From: Ectopseudomonas mendocina
GTDB lineage: Bacteria > Pseudomonadota > Gammaproteobacteria > Pseudomonadales > Pseudomonadaceae
Length of the DNA: 64,000 nucleotides
Reading direction: 5' to 3'
NCBI RefSeq assembly: GCF_016008875.1
Contig: NZ_JADTQG010000003.1
Coordinates: 186,001-250,000 of the forward strand
Positions 40,141-50,213 of this stretch are shown piece by piece. Positions within the stretch are counted from its first letter, which is position 1. Each line of letters starts with the position of its first letter. The notes below the pieces were generated by a model. That model ran no database searches, was not told the origin of the DNA, and was given only the letters and a program-made list of their open reading frames with translations. A program made the translations under genes and the position numbers.

Positions 40141-40884
40141 ATGAGCGCAAAAGTCTGGCTGGTAGGCGCTGGCCCCGGTGACCCCGAGCTGCTAACGCTC
40201 AAGGCGGTCAAGGCACTGAAGCAAGCCGAGGTCGTGATGATCGACGATCTGGTCAACCCGGCCGTGCTCGAACACTGCCCGAGCGCCCGGATCGTCTCGG
40301 TGGGTAAACGCGGCGGCTGTCGCTCCACTCCGCAGGCCTTCATCCATCGCCTGATGCTGCGCTATGCGCGTCAGGGTAAATGCGTGGTGCGCCTCAAGGG
40401 CGGCGACCCGTGCATCTTCGGCCGCGGCAGCGAGGAAGCCGACTGGCTCGTCGCACAGGGTATCGAGGTGGAGCTGGTCAACGGCATCACCGCCGGGCTG
40501 GCTGGCGCCACCAATTGTGGCATCCCCCTGACCCTGCGCGGCGTTGCCCGAGGCGTTACCTTGCTCACCGCCCATACCCAGGACGACAGCTCTCTGAACT
40601 GGCAGGCGCTGGCGCAGAGCGGCACGACGCTGGTGATCTACATGGGCGTCGCCAAGTTGGCGGATATCCAGACCGGCCTGCTCGACGGCGGCATGAGCGG
40701 CGAAATGCCGGTGGCGATGATCGAGAACGCCTCGCTGCCCGAGCAACGCGAATGCCGCAGCTCTCTGGGCGCCATGATGAACGATGCCGCAGCGTTCGCC
40801 CTGAAGAGCCCGGCCATCCTGGTGATTGGCGAAGTCGCCCGCGCCAGCAGCGAGATTGGCATGCCGCAGCTTTTGCACGCCTGA
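40141..40884 (+). CDS. cobA: Uroporphyrinogen-III C-methyltransferase (sirohaem/cobalamin)
   Basis: The 247-residue SUMT begins VWLVGAGPGDPELLTLKAVK and has the second signature VVRLKGGDPCIFGRGSEEA. It makes precorrin-2, the precursor of the sirohaem needed by NirB, which explains its place at the end of the operon. ATG 40141 has GAGGTGGTG upstream; six codons upstream are open but not conserved in character. It lacks the CysG dehydrogenase/ferrochelatase domain. Confidence 0.95.
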   Translation: MSAKVWLVGAGPGDPELLTLKAVKALKQAEVVMIDDLVNPAVLEHCPSARIVSVGKRGGCRSTPQAFIHRLMLRYARQGKCVVRLKGGDPCIFGRGSEEADWLVAQGIEVELVNGITAGLAGATNCGIPLTLRGVARGVTLLTAHTQDDSSLNWQALAQSGTTLVIYMGVAKLADIQTGLLDGGMSGEMPVAMIENASLPEQRECRSSLGAMMNDAAAFALKSPAILVIGEVARASSEIGMPQLLHA

Positions 40885-40907
40885 CTCAATCCACGTTCTG
40901 CTTGCCT

Positions 40908-40934
40908 GCCCGCCGTCTCATGGCGGGCTTTTTT
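40908..40934 (+). terminator. Terminator of the nirBD-nasC-cobA operon
   Basis: The stem GCCCGCC/GGCGGGC has a 7-base loop followed by TTTTTTATT. Confidence 0.85.
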
Positions 40935-40950
40935 ATTCCGCAAAAGAAAA

Positions 40951-40970
40951 AACCCGGCCGAGGCCGGGTT
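40951..40970 (-). terminator. Terminator of oprF
   Basis: The perfect stem AACCCGGCC/GGCCGGGTT has a 2-base spacer and an A-run on its left, giving a minus-strand U-tract. It lies just past the oprF stop. Confidence 0.8.
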
Positions 40971-40991
40971 TTCCTTAAAGCACCAGGAGCA

Positions 40992-41972
40992 TTACTGCTG
41001 GACCTGGGCTTCCACTTCAGCTTCAACGCGACGGTTGACGGCACGGCCGGAGTCGGTGGCGTTGTCAGCTACCGGGCGGGTTTCGCCGTAGCCAACAGCG
41101 TTCACGCGGCTGCCGTCTACACCGTACTGATCGACCAGCACGTTACGTACGGCATTGGCACGACGCTCGGACAGACCCTGGTTGTAGGCATCGGTACCGA
41201 CGGAGTCAGTGTGACCTTCCACGGTGGTGGTGGTCTGCGGGTACTGATTCATGAAGTCAGCCAGATTCTTGATGTCGCCGTAGCTTTCTTCTTTAACGCG
41301 GTCTTTGTCGAAGTCGAACTTGACGTCCAGCTCAACACGAACGTTTTCCATCGCCGGCTCCGGAGCAGGCTCAGGCATCGGCTCGGGAGCTGCGGCTACA
41401 ACAGGAGCCGGGGCCGGCTTGCTGCCGCCACCGAAGTTCAGACCGACACCCACGCCGGCTTGCCATTCGGTGTCGCCCTGGTCGATGTTGTACAGAGCGT
41501 CAACGCCGGCACGGGCGTAGAACATCTCGGTGAAGTAGTACTTGGCACCCGCGCCAGCGATGGCCAGGGTGGAGTGGTTACGACCACCGCCATTGGCGTC
41601 GCCGATGCTCTGATGGCCAAAACCGGCAGAAACGTAAGGACGCAGACCAACGCCCGGCTGACCAAAGTGGTAGATGGCCTTCAGGTCGGTCAGGTTGCCT
41701 TTGATGTCCTTGCTGCCGCGAGAGCCTTCGCCACGCAGGTCGTGGTACTCGCCATAGGACAGCGCCAGCTCGACGTCGTCGGTCAGGTAGTAGCCGATGC
41801 TGCCACCGAACAGATTGCCTTCGTCGTGAGCGAAATCACGCTGAGTGTCGGTGAAGTAGCGATTGACGAAGCCCTCCACCTCGACAGCGCCTTGGCCTTG
41901 CGCCAGCGCGCCGAAGGAGGTTGCGGCAACGAGAGAGCCAATGACTACGCCCAAGGTGTTTTTTACTTTCAT
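40992..41972 (-). CDS. oprF: Major outer-membrane porin OprF
   Basis: The 326-residue protein has a signal peptide ending FGALA, an N-terminal eight-stranded OmpA-like barrel (about residues 25-185) and a proline/alanine linker (PAPAPVVAAAPEPMPEPAPE). A C-terminal OmpA peptidoglycan-binding domain follows (TTVEGHTDSVGTDAYNQGLS, ERRANAVRNVLVD). The protein has no cysteines, unlike P. aeruginosa OprF, which has four. It is preceded by sigX, whose ECF sigma factor drives oprF in Pseudomonas. Confidence 0.97.
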   Translation of the reverse strand: MKVKNTLGVVIGSLVAATSFGALAQGQGAVEVEGFVNRYFTDTQRDFAHDEGNLFGGSIGYYLTDDVELALSYGEYHDLRGEGSRGSKDIKGNLTDLKAIYHFGQPGVGLRPYVSAGFGHQSIGDANGGGRNHSTLAIAGAGAKYYFTEMFYARAGVDALYNIDQGDTEWQAGVGVGLNFGGGSKPAPAPVVAAAPEPMPEPAPEPAMENVRVELDVKFDFDKDRVKEESYGDIKNLADFMNQYPQTTTTVEGHTDSVGTDAYNQGLSERRANAVRNVLVDQYGVDGSRVNAVGYGETRPVADNATDSGRAVNRRVEAEVEAQVQQ

Positions 41973-42079
41973 CCGTTAAATCCCCATCTTGGTGGTTAAT
42001 AAGTCACCGTTACTTCAGTCGGCAACTTGTCGGCGATTTTATCAGGTTTCGCCACTCCCTTAGTGGTCAGGAAGCTGAA

Positions 42080-42670
42080 CTAAGTTTCGGAAGTTTCCGA
42101 AAATTTATCCCGCAACCGATCCAATGCTCGCTTGTAGCGCATCTTCGTTGCGCTCAAGCCCATGTGCATGATGTCCGCAATCTCTTGAAACTCAAGTTCT
42201 GCGACAAAACGTAGCACAAGAATCTCGCGGTCGATCGGGTTGACGTGTACCAACCATCGATCAAGACCGCCTCGCTCCTCGACTTTGGGTGTCTTCTCCT
42301 CGGAAGCCTCTTCGAGCGGATCCAAACTCAAGGCGTCAATCAATCGACGCTTGCGTCGCTCTTTTCGATACTGGGTAATGCATTCATTGTAGGTGATGCT
42401 GTAAAGCCAGGTTTTGAATTTGGATTTACCCTCAAAGTTTTTAAGGCCATAAAGTACTTTGAGCATCACCTCCTGACAGACATCGTCCGCATCCCTTTCG
42501 TTCCCTAAATAACGTGCACAAACGTTAAAGAGAGTTCGCTGGTAGCGTCGCATCAGCTCTTCATAAGCACGAGTGATGTGAAACAGCTCGTCGTGGGCGC
42601 GCGCCACCAGCTCTTCATCGGTGAGCTCGCGGGGGTCATAGCGCGTGGGCGGGGTTTGAGCTTTGTTCAA
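42080..42670 (-). CDS. sigX: ECF sigma factor SigX
   Basis: The 196-residue sigma-70-like factor has region 2 around YQRTLFNVCARYLGNERDAD and KSKFKTWLYSITYNECITQY, and region 4 around DREILVLRFVAELEFQEIAD. It is directly upstream of oprF and downstream of cmpX, as in P. aeruginosa, where it responds to cell-envelope stress. The start is MNKAQTPPTRYDP. Confidence 0.95.
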   Translation of the reverse strand: MNKAQTPPTRYDPRELTDEELVARAHDELFHITRAYEELMRRYQRTLFNVCARYLGNERDADDVCQEVMLKVLYGLKNFEGKSKFKTWLYSITYNECITQYRKERRKRRLIDALSLDPLEEASEEKTPKVEERGGLDRWLVHVNPIDREILVLRFVAELEFQEIADIMHMGLSATKMRYKRALDRLRDKFSETSET

Positions 42671-42702
42671 AACGAGTCGGGCCGACGGTCAGGACGAAAA
42701 GT

Positions 42703-42727
42703 GCCCGGCAGGTCACGCCTGCCGGGC
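42703..42727 (-). terminator. Terminator between cmpX and sigX
   Basis: The 10-bp perfect stem GCCCGGCAGG/CCTGCCGGGC has a 5-base loop and AAAA on its left (minus-strand U-tract). It separates crfX-cmpX from sigX. Confidence 0.75.
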
Positions 42728-42752
42728 AGCTACATAAAATAACAGATTGGCG

Positions 42753-43577
42753 TCAGCGACTGTTCACGCGTTGTTCGAGCATCACTCGATTGGCTACCGA
42801 TACCAGCTCACCGGTATCGGTCAACAGGGTGGTCTTCACTGTGCCGATCTCTTCGATCTGGCCTTCGACCTCACCAACCTGCACTTGTTGCCCGACCTGA
42901 TACAACTCGCGCACATAGATGCCGGCCAGGATCTGGCTGGCGATATCGCGGCTGCCCAAACCTAGTGCCAGCGCCACTGCTAGGCCGACGGAGATCAGCA
43001 CGATGGCGATGACGTTGTTGAGCAGATCGGTCTTGACCTCCAGCTGGCCGATGGCCACGGAGATGCTGATGATGATCACCAGCCCCTGCGCAACGCGCCC
43101 CAGGCCGTTGGCATATTCGAGGCCCACGCCTTCGGCGGCGCCACGCACCAGGCTGCTGACCAGCTGCGCCAGGAGCACGCCGGCGAGCAGCACCAGGGCC
43201 GCGCCGAAGACCTTGGGCAGATACAGCGCCAGCACATCGAGGGTCGCGGAAACCCGTTGCAGCCCCAGCGATTCAGCAGCGGAAACCAGGAAGATCAGCA
43301 GCACGAACCAGTAGACGATCTTGCCGATCAGGGTCGAAACCGAGGCGTGGATACCGACACGTGCCAGCAGCTTGGTCAGACCGGTGCCCATCATCAGGCG
43401 ATCCAGGCCAACCTTGCCGAGCAGCTTGGACAGCAGGGTGTCGAGCAGTTTGGCGACGACGAAGCCAAGCAACACCAGCACCAATGCGACGAACAGGTTG
43501 GGAATGAATCCGGCAACCTTGGTCCACAGTGCGGTCATCGCGGAGATCAGGCTTTGGGTCCAGGGGTCGAGTTCCAT
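42753..43577 (-). CDS. cmpX: MscS-family mechanosensitive channel-like protein CmpX
   Basis: The 274-residue protein from MELDPWTQSLISAM has several TM helices (LFVALVLVLLGFVVAKLLDT; VYWFVLLIFLVSAAESL; VLLAGVLLAQLVSSLV; VIISISVAIGQ) and ends in an MscS beta domain (DIASQILAGIYVRELYQVGQ). The ATG starts 2 bases after the crfX stop codon, so the two are coupled; the open frame upstream belongs to crfX sequence. CmpX affects SigX activity and envelope stress in Pseudomonas. Confidence 0.92.
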   Translation of the reverse strand: MELDPWTQSLISAMTALWTKVAGFIPNLFVALVLVLLGFVVAKLLDTLLSKLLGKVGLDRLMMGTGLTKLLARVGIHASVSTLIGKIVYWFVLLIFLVSAAESLGLQRVSATLDVLALYLPKVFGAALVLLAGVLLAQLVSSLVRGAAEGVGLEYANGLGRVAQGLVIIISISVAIGQLEVKTDLLNNVIAIVLISVGLAVALALGLGSRDIASQILAGIYVRELYQVGQQVQVGEVEGQIEEIGTVKTTLLTDTGELVSVANRVMLEQRVNSR

Positions 43578-43578
43578 T

Positions 43579-43824
43579 TCAGTCGGCCTTATCAGCAGAA
43601 GCAGAGGATTGGGTACGGCGCGATACCGGCGCGACATGCGCCGAACCGTTGTTCAGGGCGATCATCAAGGCCTGCGCCCAGTGGCCCATCAGGCTGAACA
43701 GGTCACCAGCGCCGACCTGCCGGTTGGCGGTCTTGAGAACGCGGTGCAGGCAGGCATCGTCGTCATGGCTGGACGGCGAGGACTTGAGCAAATCGCGTAG
43801 AGACTCTTCGAATGGATCGTGCAT
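43579..43824 (-). CDS. crfX: Small protein CrfX
   Basis: The 81-residue soluble protein from MHDPFEESLRDLLKS is named by position and length from the conserved cmaX-crfX-cmpX-sigX-oprF block. GAGGTGCGC precedes the ATG. No catalytic motif; function unknown beyond its association with the SigX regulon. Confidence 0.8.
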   Translation of the reverse strand: MHDPFEESLRDLLKSSPSSHDDDACLHRVLKTANRQVGAGDLFSLMGHWAQALMIALNNGSAHVAPVSRRTQSSASADKAD

Positions 43825-43879
43825 GCGCACCTCACTGGATGTCACGGCTAGACGCAGTAGCCGGCGGATGAGTCACACA

Positions 43880-44866
43880 TCACAGCCAACGCCAACGGCG
43901 AAAAAGCAGCAATTGCCCCACCGCCAGAACGACCATCAGGCCGCAGGCGATGAAGAAACCGATCGGATTGTCCGCCCCGGGAATGCCGCCAACGTTGATG
44001 CCCAGTAGCCCGGTGAGGAAGCTCAAAGGCAGGAACAGGCCGGTGATCACCGTGAAGCGGTACATGATCCGATTCATGCGTTCGCCAAGCCGGCTGCTCT
44101 CCGCCTCGAGCACCAGACCAACCCGTTCCCGAATCAGCTCCAGCTCCTCCAGATAACGCGTCAGCCTGTTGTTGAGTTCATTCCAATAATCGTCATCGTC
44201 TTCGACGAACCAGGGCTGCTTGTTGCGTGCCAGCTGCGCATAGAGATCACGCTGCGGCGCGAGAAAGCGGCGCAAGCTGGCCGCACGCCGACGCACCTGC
44301 AGCATCAAGCCGTGATCGGGACGATAGCGCTCATCGCCATCGAGACCATCCTCCTCGCCGTCGAGCTGCTCGCTCAACTCGGCGACCAGATCATCGACGC
44401 GGCTGGTCAGGTGACGCGCCAGCTCCAGCAGCAGCTCGGAAGAGGTTTTTGGCCCCTTGCCCGCCAGCAGATCGGCAATCAGCGCATCGGTCGCCAGCAG
44501 CGGTCGCAGGCGCAGGGAAATCACCCGCTGGGCATCGGCAAAAATGCGCACCGACACCATGTCTTCGGGCTCGGCGCCCGGGTTGCGGTTGACCCCGCGC
44601 AGGAAGATCAACATCTCGTTGTCCGGCAACGGCAAAAGACGCGGCCGGGTGTTCTCTTCCAACAGCAGGTCGCAGCTGAATTCGTCCAGCCCACTGCTCT
44701 CGCGCAACCAGCGCTGTGACTGCGCCTGGCTGCGATCCCAATGCAGCCAGAGGCTCTCATGCTCGCCCAGCTGAAGGCCGTCCAGTTCGTCGCGACTGAT
44801 GCTGCGCGCACCGCCACGGCCATCGAGTACGAAGGCGTGCAGCAGCGCCGAATCCTGATCCAGCAT
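43880..44866 (-). CDS. cmaX: CorA/ZntB-family divalent-cation transporter CmaX
   Basis: The 328-residue protein has a long cytosolic N-terminal domain and two C-terminal TM helices (FTVITGLFLPLSFLTGLLGI; FFIACGLMVVLAVGQLLLF). The pore motif reads GINVGGIPG, the GxN form of the ZntB-type branch rather than the GMN of CorA. It probably carries zinc or magnesium; the substrate is inferred from the family. It is in the conserved block next to crfX. Confidence 0.9.
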   Translation of the reverse strand: MLDQDSALLHAFVLDGRGGARSISRDELDGLQLGEHESLWLHWDRSQAQSQRWLRESSGLDEFSCDLLLEENTRPRLLPLPDNEMLIFLRGVNRNPGAEPEDMVSVRIFADAQRVISLRLRPLLATDALIADLLAGKGPKTSSELLLELARHLTSRVDDLVAELSEQLDGEEDGLDGDERYRPDHGLMLQVRRRAASLRRFLAPQRDLYAQLARNKQPWFVEDDDDYWNELNNRLTRYLEELELIRERVGLVLEAESSRLGERMNRIMYRFTVITGLFLPLSFLTGLLGINVGGIPGADNPIGFFIACGLMVVLAVGQLLLFRRWRWL

Positions 44867-44870
44867 CGGC

Positions 44871-45359
44871 TTATTCCGGCATCTTGAGAGCTTGCGGGGA
44901 GACGATTACACCGTTGTTGTCGGCGTACAGGTAATCGCCCGGCTTGAAGGTCACGCCGCCAAAGGTGACTGGCACGTTCAGGTCGCCAATGCCGCGCTTG
45001 TCGGTTTTCATCGGGTGGCTGGCCAGCGCCTGCACGCCCAGGTCGGTCTGGGCGATGACGTCAACATCACGAATGCAGCCATACACCACGATGCCTTCCC
45101 AGCCATTCCTGGCAGCTTTCTCGGCCAGCATGTCGCCCAGCAGCGCGCGCCGCAGCGAACCACCACCATCGACGACCAGCACCTTGCCCTGCCCGGGCAG
45201 ATCGACCTGCTCCTTCACCAGGGAATTGTCCTCATGGCACTTGATGGTGACGATCTGACCGCCGAAGGAATCGCGGCCGCCGTAATTGGCGAACATCGGC
45301 TCGACCACCTGGATCAGTTCCGGGTAGGCATCACACAGATCGGGGGTGATGTAGTGCAT
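44871..45359 (-). CDS. rraA: RraA-family protein (RNase E regulator / 4-hydroxy-4-methyl-2-oxoglutarate aldolase-like)
   Basis: The 162-residue protein from [20 protein letters not shown] has the RraA core [20 protein letters not shown], then [17 protein letters not shown] and a C-terminal [14 protein letters not shown]. RraA inhibits RNase E, and some relatives are aldolases using the same fold. The start matches the family N-terminus; the longer open frame is not RraA-like. 45360-45543 is non-coding. Confidence 0.92.
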   Translation of the reverse strand: MHYITPDLCDAYPELIQVVEPMFANYGGRDSFGGQIVTIKCHEDNSLVKEQVDLPGQGKVLVVDGGGSLRRALLGDMLAEKAARNGWEGIVVYGCIRDVDVIAQTDLGVQALASHPMKTDKRGIGDLNVPVTFGGVTFKPGDYLYADNNGVIVSPQALKMPE

Positions 45360-45543
45360 GACACAACTCCTTGCGACAATGGATGAAAAGGCAGCCACCT
45401 TCATGGACCCGCTCGAGGCGGTGCAAGCGCAACACCTCGCTTGCAATGAACGGCGAACGAGCGCCAGCCCTGGAAATGACCACGCGCACACGATGCGTCA
45501 CATAGTACCGGTAAGCATCCGCTGAAGAAACGACCTTGGCCGC

Positions 45544-46530
45544 TCAAGCACCTGCTATAGGAGCCTCGACGAACTCGGCAGGCAAGTGCAGATGCCGTAG
45601 CCAAAGTTCGGCAATTGGCCAGACCTCGCGCTGGGCCTCCTTGCTGACCAGCATTTCGATATGCCCGAAGTCACTGGCGAAACCTTGGTCCTTGCCCAAC
45701 AGCAGAAAGTGCCTCGGCGCGGCGCTGCACTGCTCAAGCAGCTTGCGGCAAGCCCAGGCAGGATCATCGGAATCAGCCGCAGCCGCCACGGCCAGAATCG
45801 GTACGCGCACCTGGGCAAGACCTGCCCACCAGTCCTGCTCGCCGTCGCCGAATCGCCCGAACAGCCTGAGCCAGCGCAGGGTTTCCCGTGCCAGGCCGAT
45901 CGGCTCGTCTTCAGGCCCGCGCTTCAGACGACGCCCGGAAAGATAGGGAAAGGCGCGCAGCAGCAGGCGCGCGCCCCACTCTACTGGCGGCACCTTAAGC
46001 GGCCAGTAGATGCGGCTGATCTGGCTGCCGAACAGCGCAGCGGAGCGCGCGCGAGATTGCTCGAGATAACCGCCGCCCAGTGCAGCTGCCAGAATTACCC
46101 CTCCCAGGGAGTGGCCGACCCAGTGCGCAGGCTGCCCGGACTGCTCGAAAATGAAATCGGCGATGGCCGGCAGGTCGTAGCGCACGTACTGCGCCACGCT
46201 GTTGTCACGATAGCCTTCGTTGCGCGGCGACAGACCATGGCCGCGCATTTCGGCGATCCACACGTCGAACCCGGCGCGCGCCAGATACGCACCGAGGCCA
46301 ATGCCCTTCGGCGAATACCAGAAACGTCGGTTGGAGAAGCTGCCATGCAACAACACCACGGGCACGCCGCGCGCACCTTCGGCGCCCGCCAGGCCTACTC
46401 GGGTCAAAGCCAGCTCTACACTGGAATCCGGGCTATTGTTCGGCTTGAGAAGGTAGACGTCCTCGCTGAGGTCGCCACGTAGTTCGGCGCTGATCAGGGC
46501 GACGGGGAAAAGCTCACTACTGCTTTGCAT
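45544..46530 (-). CDS. Alpha/beta-fold hydrolase
   Basis: The product is about 328 residues from MQSSSELFPVALISAELRGD. The alpha/beta-hydrolase pattern is clear: VPVVLLHGSFSNRRFWYSPK (oxyanion HG), the nucleophile elbow HWVGHSLGGVILA (GHSLG), VRVPILAVAAAADSDDPAWA (acid) and SDFGHIEML (His). It resembles esterases or acyltransferases of the Pseudomonas core (PA1771-like, from memory). Substrate unknown. Upstream, 46531-46653 is non-coding. Confidence 0.87.
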   Translation of the reverse strand: MQSSSELFPVALISAELRGDLSEDVYLLKPNNSPDSSVELALTRVGLAGAEGARGVPVVLLHGSFSNRRFWYSPKGIGLGAYLARAGFDVWIAEMRGHGLSPRNEGYRDNSVAQYVRYDLPAIADFIFEQSGQPAHWVGHSLGGVILAAALGGGYLEQSRARSAALFGSQISRIYWPLKVPPVEWGARLLLRAFPYLSGRRLKRGPEDEPIGLARETLRWLRLFGRFGDGEQDWWAGLAQVRVPILAVAAAADSDDPAWACRKLLEQCSAAPRHFLLLGKDQGFASDFGHIEMLVSKEAQREVWPIAELWLRHLHLPAEFVEAPIAGA

Positions 46531-46653
46531 GGATCGAAAAACCGCAATGGCGCTGCGCCACAAAGAAGAACGGAACCCACAAAAAACCGCCGGAGCGACT
46601 GTGAAATCGCTGGCGACGGCTCTGGTGACTGTCAGGGCTGAACAACCAGAAAA

Positions 46654-46676
46654 AAGGGCGGGATCGACCCGCCCTT
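46654..46676 (-). terminator. Terminator of ppsA
   Basis: The stem AAGGGCGGG/CCCGCCCTT has a 5-base loop and is preceded by AAAAA (U-tract on the minus strand). It lies directly after the ppsA stop. Confidence 0.85.
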
Positions 46677-46695
46677 CTTCCGGTCGTTACTGATC

Positions 46696-49068
46696 TCAGG
46701 CGGGCTGCGCCTCGGCCAGGAAGAACCAGGTGTCGAGGACCGAATCAGGGTTCAGCGAGACGCTCTCGATGCCCTGCTCCATCAGCCACTTGGCCAGGTC
46801 CGGGTGATCCGAAGGGCCCTGGCCGCATATGCCGATGTACTTGCCAGCCTTGTTGCAGGCAGCAATGGCGTTGGCCAGCAGCTTCTTCACCGCCGGGTTA
46901 CGTTCATCGAACAGGTGCGCAACGATGCCGGAGTCGCGATCCAGGCCCAGGGTCAGCTGGGTCAGGTCGTTGGAGCCGATGGAGAAGCCATCGAAGAACT
47001 CGAGGAACTCTTCGGCCAGAATGGCGTTGGACGGCAGCTCGCACATCATGATGACCTTCAGGCCATCCTGACCGCGCGCCAGGCCATTGCTGGCCAGCAG
47101 TTCGACCACTTGCGAGGCCTCGCCCAGGGTGCGCACGAAGGGCACCATGATTTCGACGTTGGTCAGGCCCATCTCGTTGCGCACTTTCTTCAGCGCCCGG
47201 CACTCGAGTTCGAAGCAGTCACGGAACGATTCGCTGATGTAGCGCGAGGCGCCACGGAAGCCCAGCATCGGGTTTTCTTCTTCCGGCTCGTACAGCTTGC
47301 CGCCGATCAGGTTGGCGTATTCGTTGGACTTGAAGTCCGACAGGCGCACGATGACTTTCTTCGGCCAGAACGCTGCGGCCAGGGTGCTGATACCCTCAAC
47401 CAGCTTCTCGACATAGAAGTCGACCGGATCACCATAACCAGCGATGCGCTTCTCGACGCTGTCCTTGATCTCCGGCGGCAGGCTGGAGAAGTTCAGCAGC
47501 GCCTTGGGGTGCACGCCGATCATGCGGTTGATGATGAATTCCAGGCGGGCCAGGCCCACACCTTCGTTGGGCAGCTGGGCGAAATCGAAGGCGCGATCCG
47601 GGTTACCGACGTTCATCATGATCTTGAACGGCAGCTCGGGCATGGCGTCGACCGAGTTCTTGCGGATGTCGAAGCCCAGCTCGCCTTCGAAGATGAAGCC
47701 GGTATCGCCTTCGGCGCAGGAGACTGTGACACCCTGGCCATCCTTCAGCACGCTGGTGGCGTTGCCGCAGCCGACCACGGCGGGAATGCCCAGCTCGCGG
47801 GCGATAATCGCCGCATGACAGGTACGCCCGCCGCGGTTGGTAACGATGGCGCTGGCGCGCTTCATCACCGGCTCCCAGTCCGGGTCGGTCATGTCGGAGA
47901 CCAGCACGTCGCCCGGCTGCACCTTGTCCATTTCGGACACGTCATGGATCACCCGCACCTTGCCGGCGCCGATGCGCTGGCCGATGGCACGGCCTTCGAC
48001 CAGAACGGTGCCCTTCTCTTTCAGCAGGTAGCGCTCCATCACGGTGGCGCTGGAGCGGCTCTTCACGGTTTCCGGACGGGCCTGCACGATGTACAGCTTG
48101 CCGTCGTCACCGTCCTTGGCCCACTCGATATCCATCGGGCGGCCGTAGTGTTTCTCGATGATCAGCGCCTGCTTGGCCAGCTCGCTGACCTCGGCGTCGG
48201 TGATGCAGAAGCGTGCGCGCTCGGCACGATCGACCTCGACGGTCTTGACCGAACGACCGGCCTTGGCTTCGTCACCGTAGACCATCTTGATCGCCTTGCT
48301 GCCCAGGTTGCGACGCAGAATCGCCGGGCGGCCAGCCTCCAGGGTCGGCTTGTGCACGTAGAACTCGTCGGGGTTCACCGCGCCCTGCACCACGGTCTCG
48401 CCGAGGCCGTAGGCCCCGGTAATGAACACCACGTCACGGAAGCCGGACTCGGTATCGAGAGTGAACATCACGCCGGCGGTGCCGGTTTCCGAACGCACCA
48501 TGCGCTGCACACCGGCGGACAGGGCGACCAGCTTGTGGTCAAAGCCCTGGTGCACGCGGTAGGCGATGGCGCGGTCATTGAACAGCGAGGCGAACACTTC
48601 CTTGGCAGCGCGGATCACGTTGTCCACGCCGCGGATATTGAGGAAGGTTTCCTGTTGGCCGGCAAAGGAGGCGTCCGGCAGGTCTTCGGCGGTGGCGGAG
48701 GAACGCACGGCCACGGCCATGTTGTCGTTGCCGGCGCTCATTTCGGCGAAGGCCTTGCGAATATCGGCATCGAGTTGGGCTGGAAATTCGGCGTCCATCA
48801 CCCACTGGCGAATCTGTGCGCCAGTCTTGGCAAGAGCGTTGACGTCGTCGACATCGAGTGCGTCGAGCGCTGCGTGGATCTGCGCGTTCAGGCCGCTCTG
48901 CTCGAGAAAGTCGCGATAGGCCTGAGCCGTAGTGGCGAAACCGCCGGGAACCGAGACGCCGGCGCCAGCCAGGTTACTGATCATCTCGCCGAGGGATGCG
49001 TTCTTGCCCCCCACATGCTCAACATCGTGATTGCCGAGCTTATCGAGGGAAACTACGTACTCTACCAA
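46696..49068 (-). CDS. ppsA: Phosphoenolpyruvate synthase
   Basis: The 790-residue enzyme converts pyruvate, ATP and water to PEP in gluconeogenesis. N-terminal ATP-binding domain: [20 protein letters not shown]. Central phospho-histidine domain: [20 protein letters not shown] (catalytic His in TCHA). C-terminal PEP-binding barrel: [13 protein letters not shown] and [14 protein letters not shown]. The start is TTG at 49066-49068 with GGAGAG eight bases upstream, giving the family N-terminus [11 protein letters not shown]; the longer open frame upstream is not protein-like. It is divergent from its regulator ppsR. Confidence 0.96.
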   Translation of the reverse strand: MVEYVVSLDKLGNHDVEHVGGKNASLGEMISNLAGAGVSVPGGFATTAQAYRDFLEQSGLNAQIHAALDALDVDDVNALAKTGAQIRQWVMDAEFPAQLDADIRKAFAEMSAGNDNMAVAVRSSATAEDLPDASFAGQQETFLNIRGVDNVIRAAKEVFASLFNDRAIAYRVHQGFDHKLVALSAGVQRMVRSETGTAGVMFTLDTESGFRDVVFITGAYGLGETVVQGAVNPDEFYVHKPTLEAGRPAILRRNLGSKAIKMVYGDEAKAGRSVKTVEVDRAERARFCITDAEVSELAKQALIIEKHYGRPMDIEWAKDGDDGKLYIVQARPETVKSRSSATVMERYLLKEKGTVLVEGRAIGQRIGAGKVRVIHDVSEMDKVQPGDVLVSDMTDPDWEPVMKRASAIVTNRGGRTCHAAIIARELGIPAVVGCGNATSVLKDGQGVTVSCAEGDTGFIFEGELGFDIRKNSVDAMPELPFKIMMNVGNPDRAFDFAQLPNEGVGLARLEFIINRMIGVHPKALLNFSSLPPEIKDSVEKRIAGYGDPVDFYVEKLVEGISTLAAAFWPKKVIVRLSDFKSNEYANLIGGKLYEPEEENPMLGFRGASRYISESFRDCFELECRALKKVRNEMGLTNVEIMVPFVRTLGEASQVVELLASNGLARGQDGLKVIMMCELPSNAILAEEFLEFFDGFSIGSNDLTQLTLGLDRDSGIVAHLFDERNPAVKKLLANAIAACNKAGKYIGICGQGPSDHPDLAKWLMEQGIESVSLNPDSVLDTWFFLAEAQPA

Positions 49069-49329
49069 GGTGATCTCTCCACTAAGATGTTGGAAAAGCT
49101 CAGAATTCGCGTAAAGCCAGCTGCGCATCGGCCATGCTGCATTAAAAGCAGGCTCCAGCTCGCAAGCCTTTGCACAAATTCTCGGGGGGCTGGATGCTCT
49201 GGCGGCGAACTGCCGCAAGATTGTGGCCTTGCCCTTGAATAAGTAACAATGCCGAAACCCCATGGGGCCGGCGGAAAACGCGGCCTATCATAGCCAAGAA
49301 TCGATCTCAGCTTAAGGCCTTTGGCGCAA

Positions 49330-50148
49330 ATGAAACGAACCGCTTTCTTCATCTCCGACGGCACTGGCATCACGGCCGAAACCTTGGGCCAGAGCCTGCT
49401 CGCGCAGTTCGAGAATATTCAATTCACCAAACTTACGCGTCCTTATATCGACAGTGTCGATAAAGCGCGCGCCATGGTACAACAAATCAACGCCGCCGCT
49501 GAAAGGGACGGTGTACGCCCGATCATCTTCGACACCATCGTCAATCGCGATATTCGTGCGATCCTCGACACCGCAAATGGTTTCATGATCGACATCTTTT
49601 CCACCTTCCTCTCGCCCCTTGAACAGGAGTTGAGCTCGCACTCCTCCTACTCCGTCGGCAAGTCGCACTCCATTGGCCAGCACTCCAACTATATGGAGCG
49701 TATCGAGGCGGTGAACTTCGCACTGGATAACGACGACGGCGCGCGCACCCATTATTACGACAAGGCCGATCTGATCCTGGTCGGTGTTTCACGCTGCGGC
49801 AAAACGCCCACCTGCCTATATATGGCCATGCAGTACGGTATTCGCGCTGCCAACTATCCGCTGACCGAAGACGACATGGAGCGCCTGCAGCTTCCCGATT
49901 CGCTGAAAAAATACCGCGAAAAGCTGTTCGGCCTGACCATCGACCCGGATCGCCTCACCGCTATCCGCCACGAGCGCAAGCCCAATAGCCGCTATGCCAG
50001 CTTTGCCCAGTGCGAGTTCGAGGTGCGTGAGGTCGAGAGCCTGTTCCGTCGCGAGAACATCGCCTTCATCAACTCCACGCATTTCTCGGTCGAGGAAATC
50101 TCGGCCAAGATCCTCGTCGAGAAAGGCGTCGAACGCCGACTTAAATAA
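49330..50148 (+). CDS. ppsR: PEP synthase regulatory kinase/pyrophosphorylase
   Basis: The 272-residue PSRP-family protein (DUF299) begins [20 protein letters not shown] and has the P-loop [17 protein letters not shown]. It switches PpsA off by ADP-dependent phosphorylation and on by Pi-dependent dephosphorylation of a threonine beside the catalytic histidine. It is divergent from ppsA with about 260 bp between starts, which hold both promoters. Start MKRTAFF; a TTG three codons earlier is open. Confidence 0.95.
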   Translation: MKRTAFFISDGTGITAETLGQSLLAQFENIQFTKLTRPYIDSVDKARAMVQQINAAAERDGVRPIIFDTIVNRDIRAILDTANGFMIDIFSTFLSPLEQELSSHSSYSVGKSHSIGQHSNYMERIEAVNFALDNDDGARTHYYDKADLILVGVSRCGKTPTCLYMAMQYGIRAANYPLTEDDMERLQLPDSLKKYREKLFGLTIDPDRLTAIRHERKPNSRYASFAQCEFEVREVESLFRRENIAFINSTHFSVEEISAKILVEKGVERRLK

Positions 50149-50150
50149 GT

Positions 50151-50203
50151 TGTAGGAGCGAATTTATTCGCGAAATCCGATCGCGAATAAATTCGCTCCT
50201 ACA
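50151..50203. repeat. REP element downstream of ppsR and prpF
   Basis: TGTAGGAGCGAATTTATTCG and its inverse form 23-bp perfect arms around a 7-base centre. This is the common Pseudomonas 'tgtaggagcgaa' REP. It sits between the convergent ppsR and prpF ends and may act as a terminator. Confidence 0.85.
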
Positions 50204-50213
50204 GGCCTGCCGC

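Noticed and set aside
40380..41999. 539-codon plus-strand frame over cobA 3' end and oprF
   Set aside because: Runs across two convergent real genes and their terminators; no protein-like features.
46804..49242. 812-codon open frame antisense to ppsA
   Set aside because: It mirrors ppsA in a high-GC genome, has repetitive His/Val/Ala-rich content and no ribosome site; ppsA on the other strand is a full-length known enzyme.
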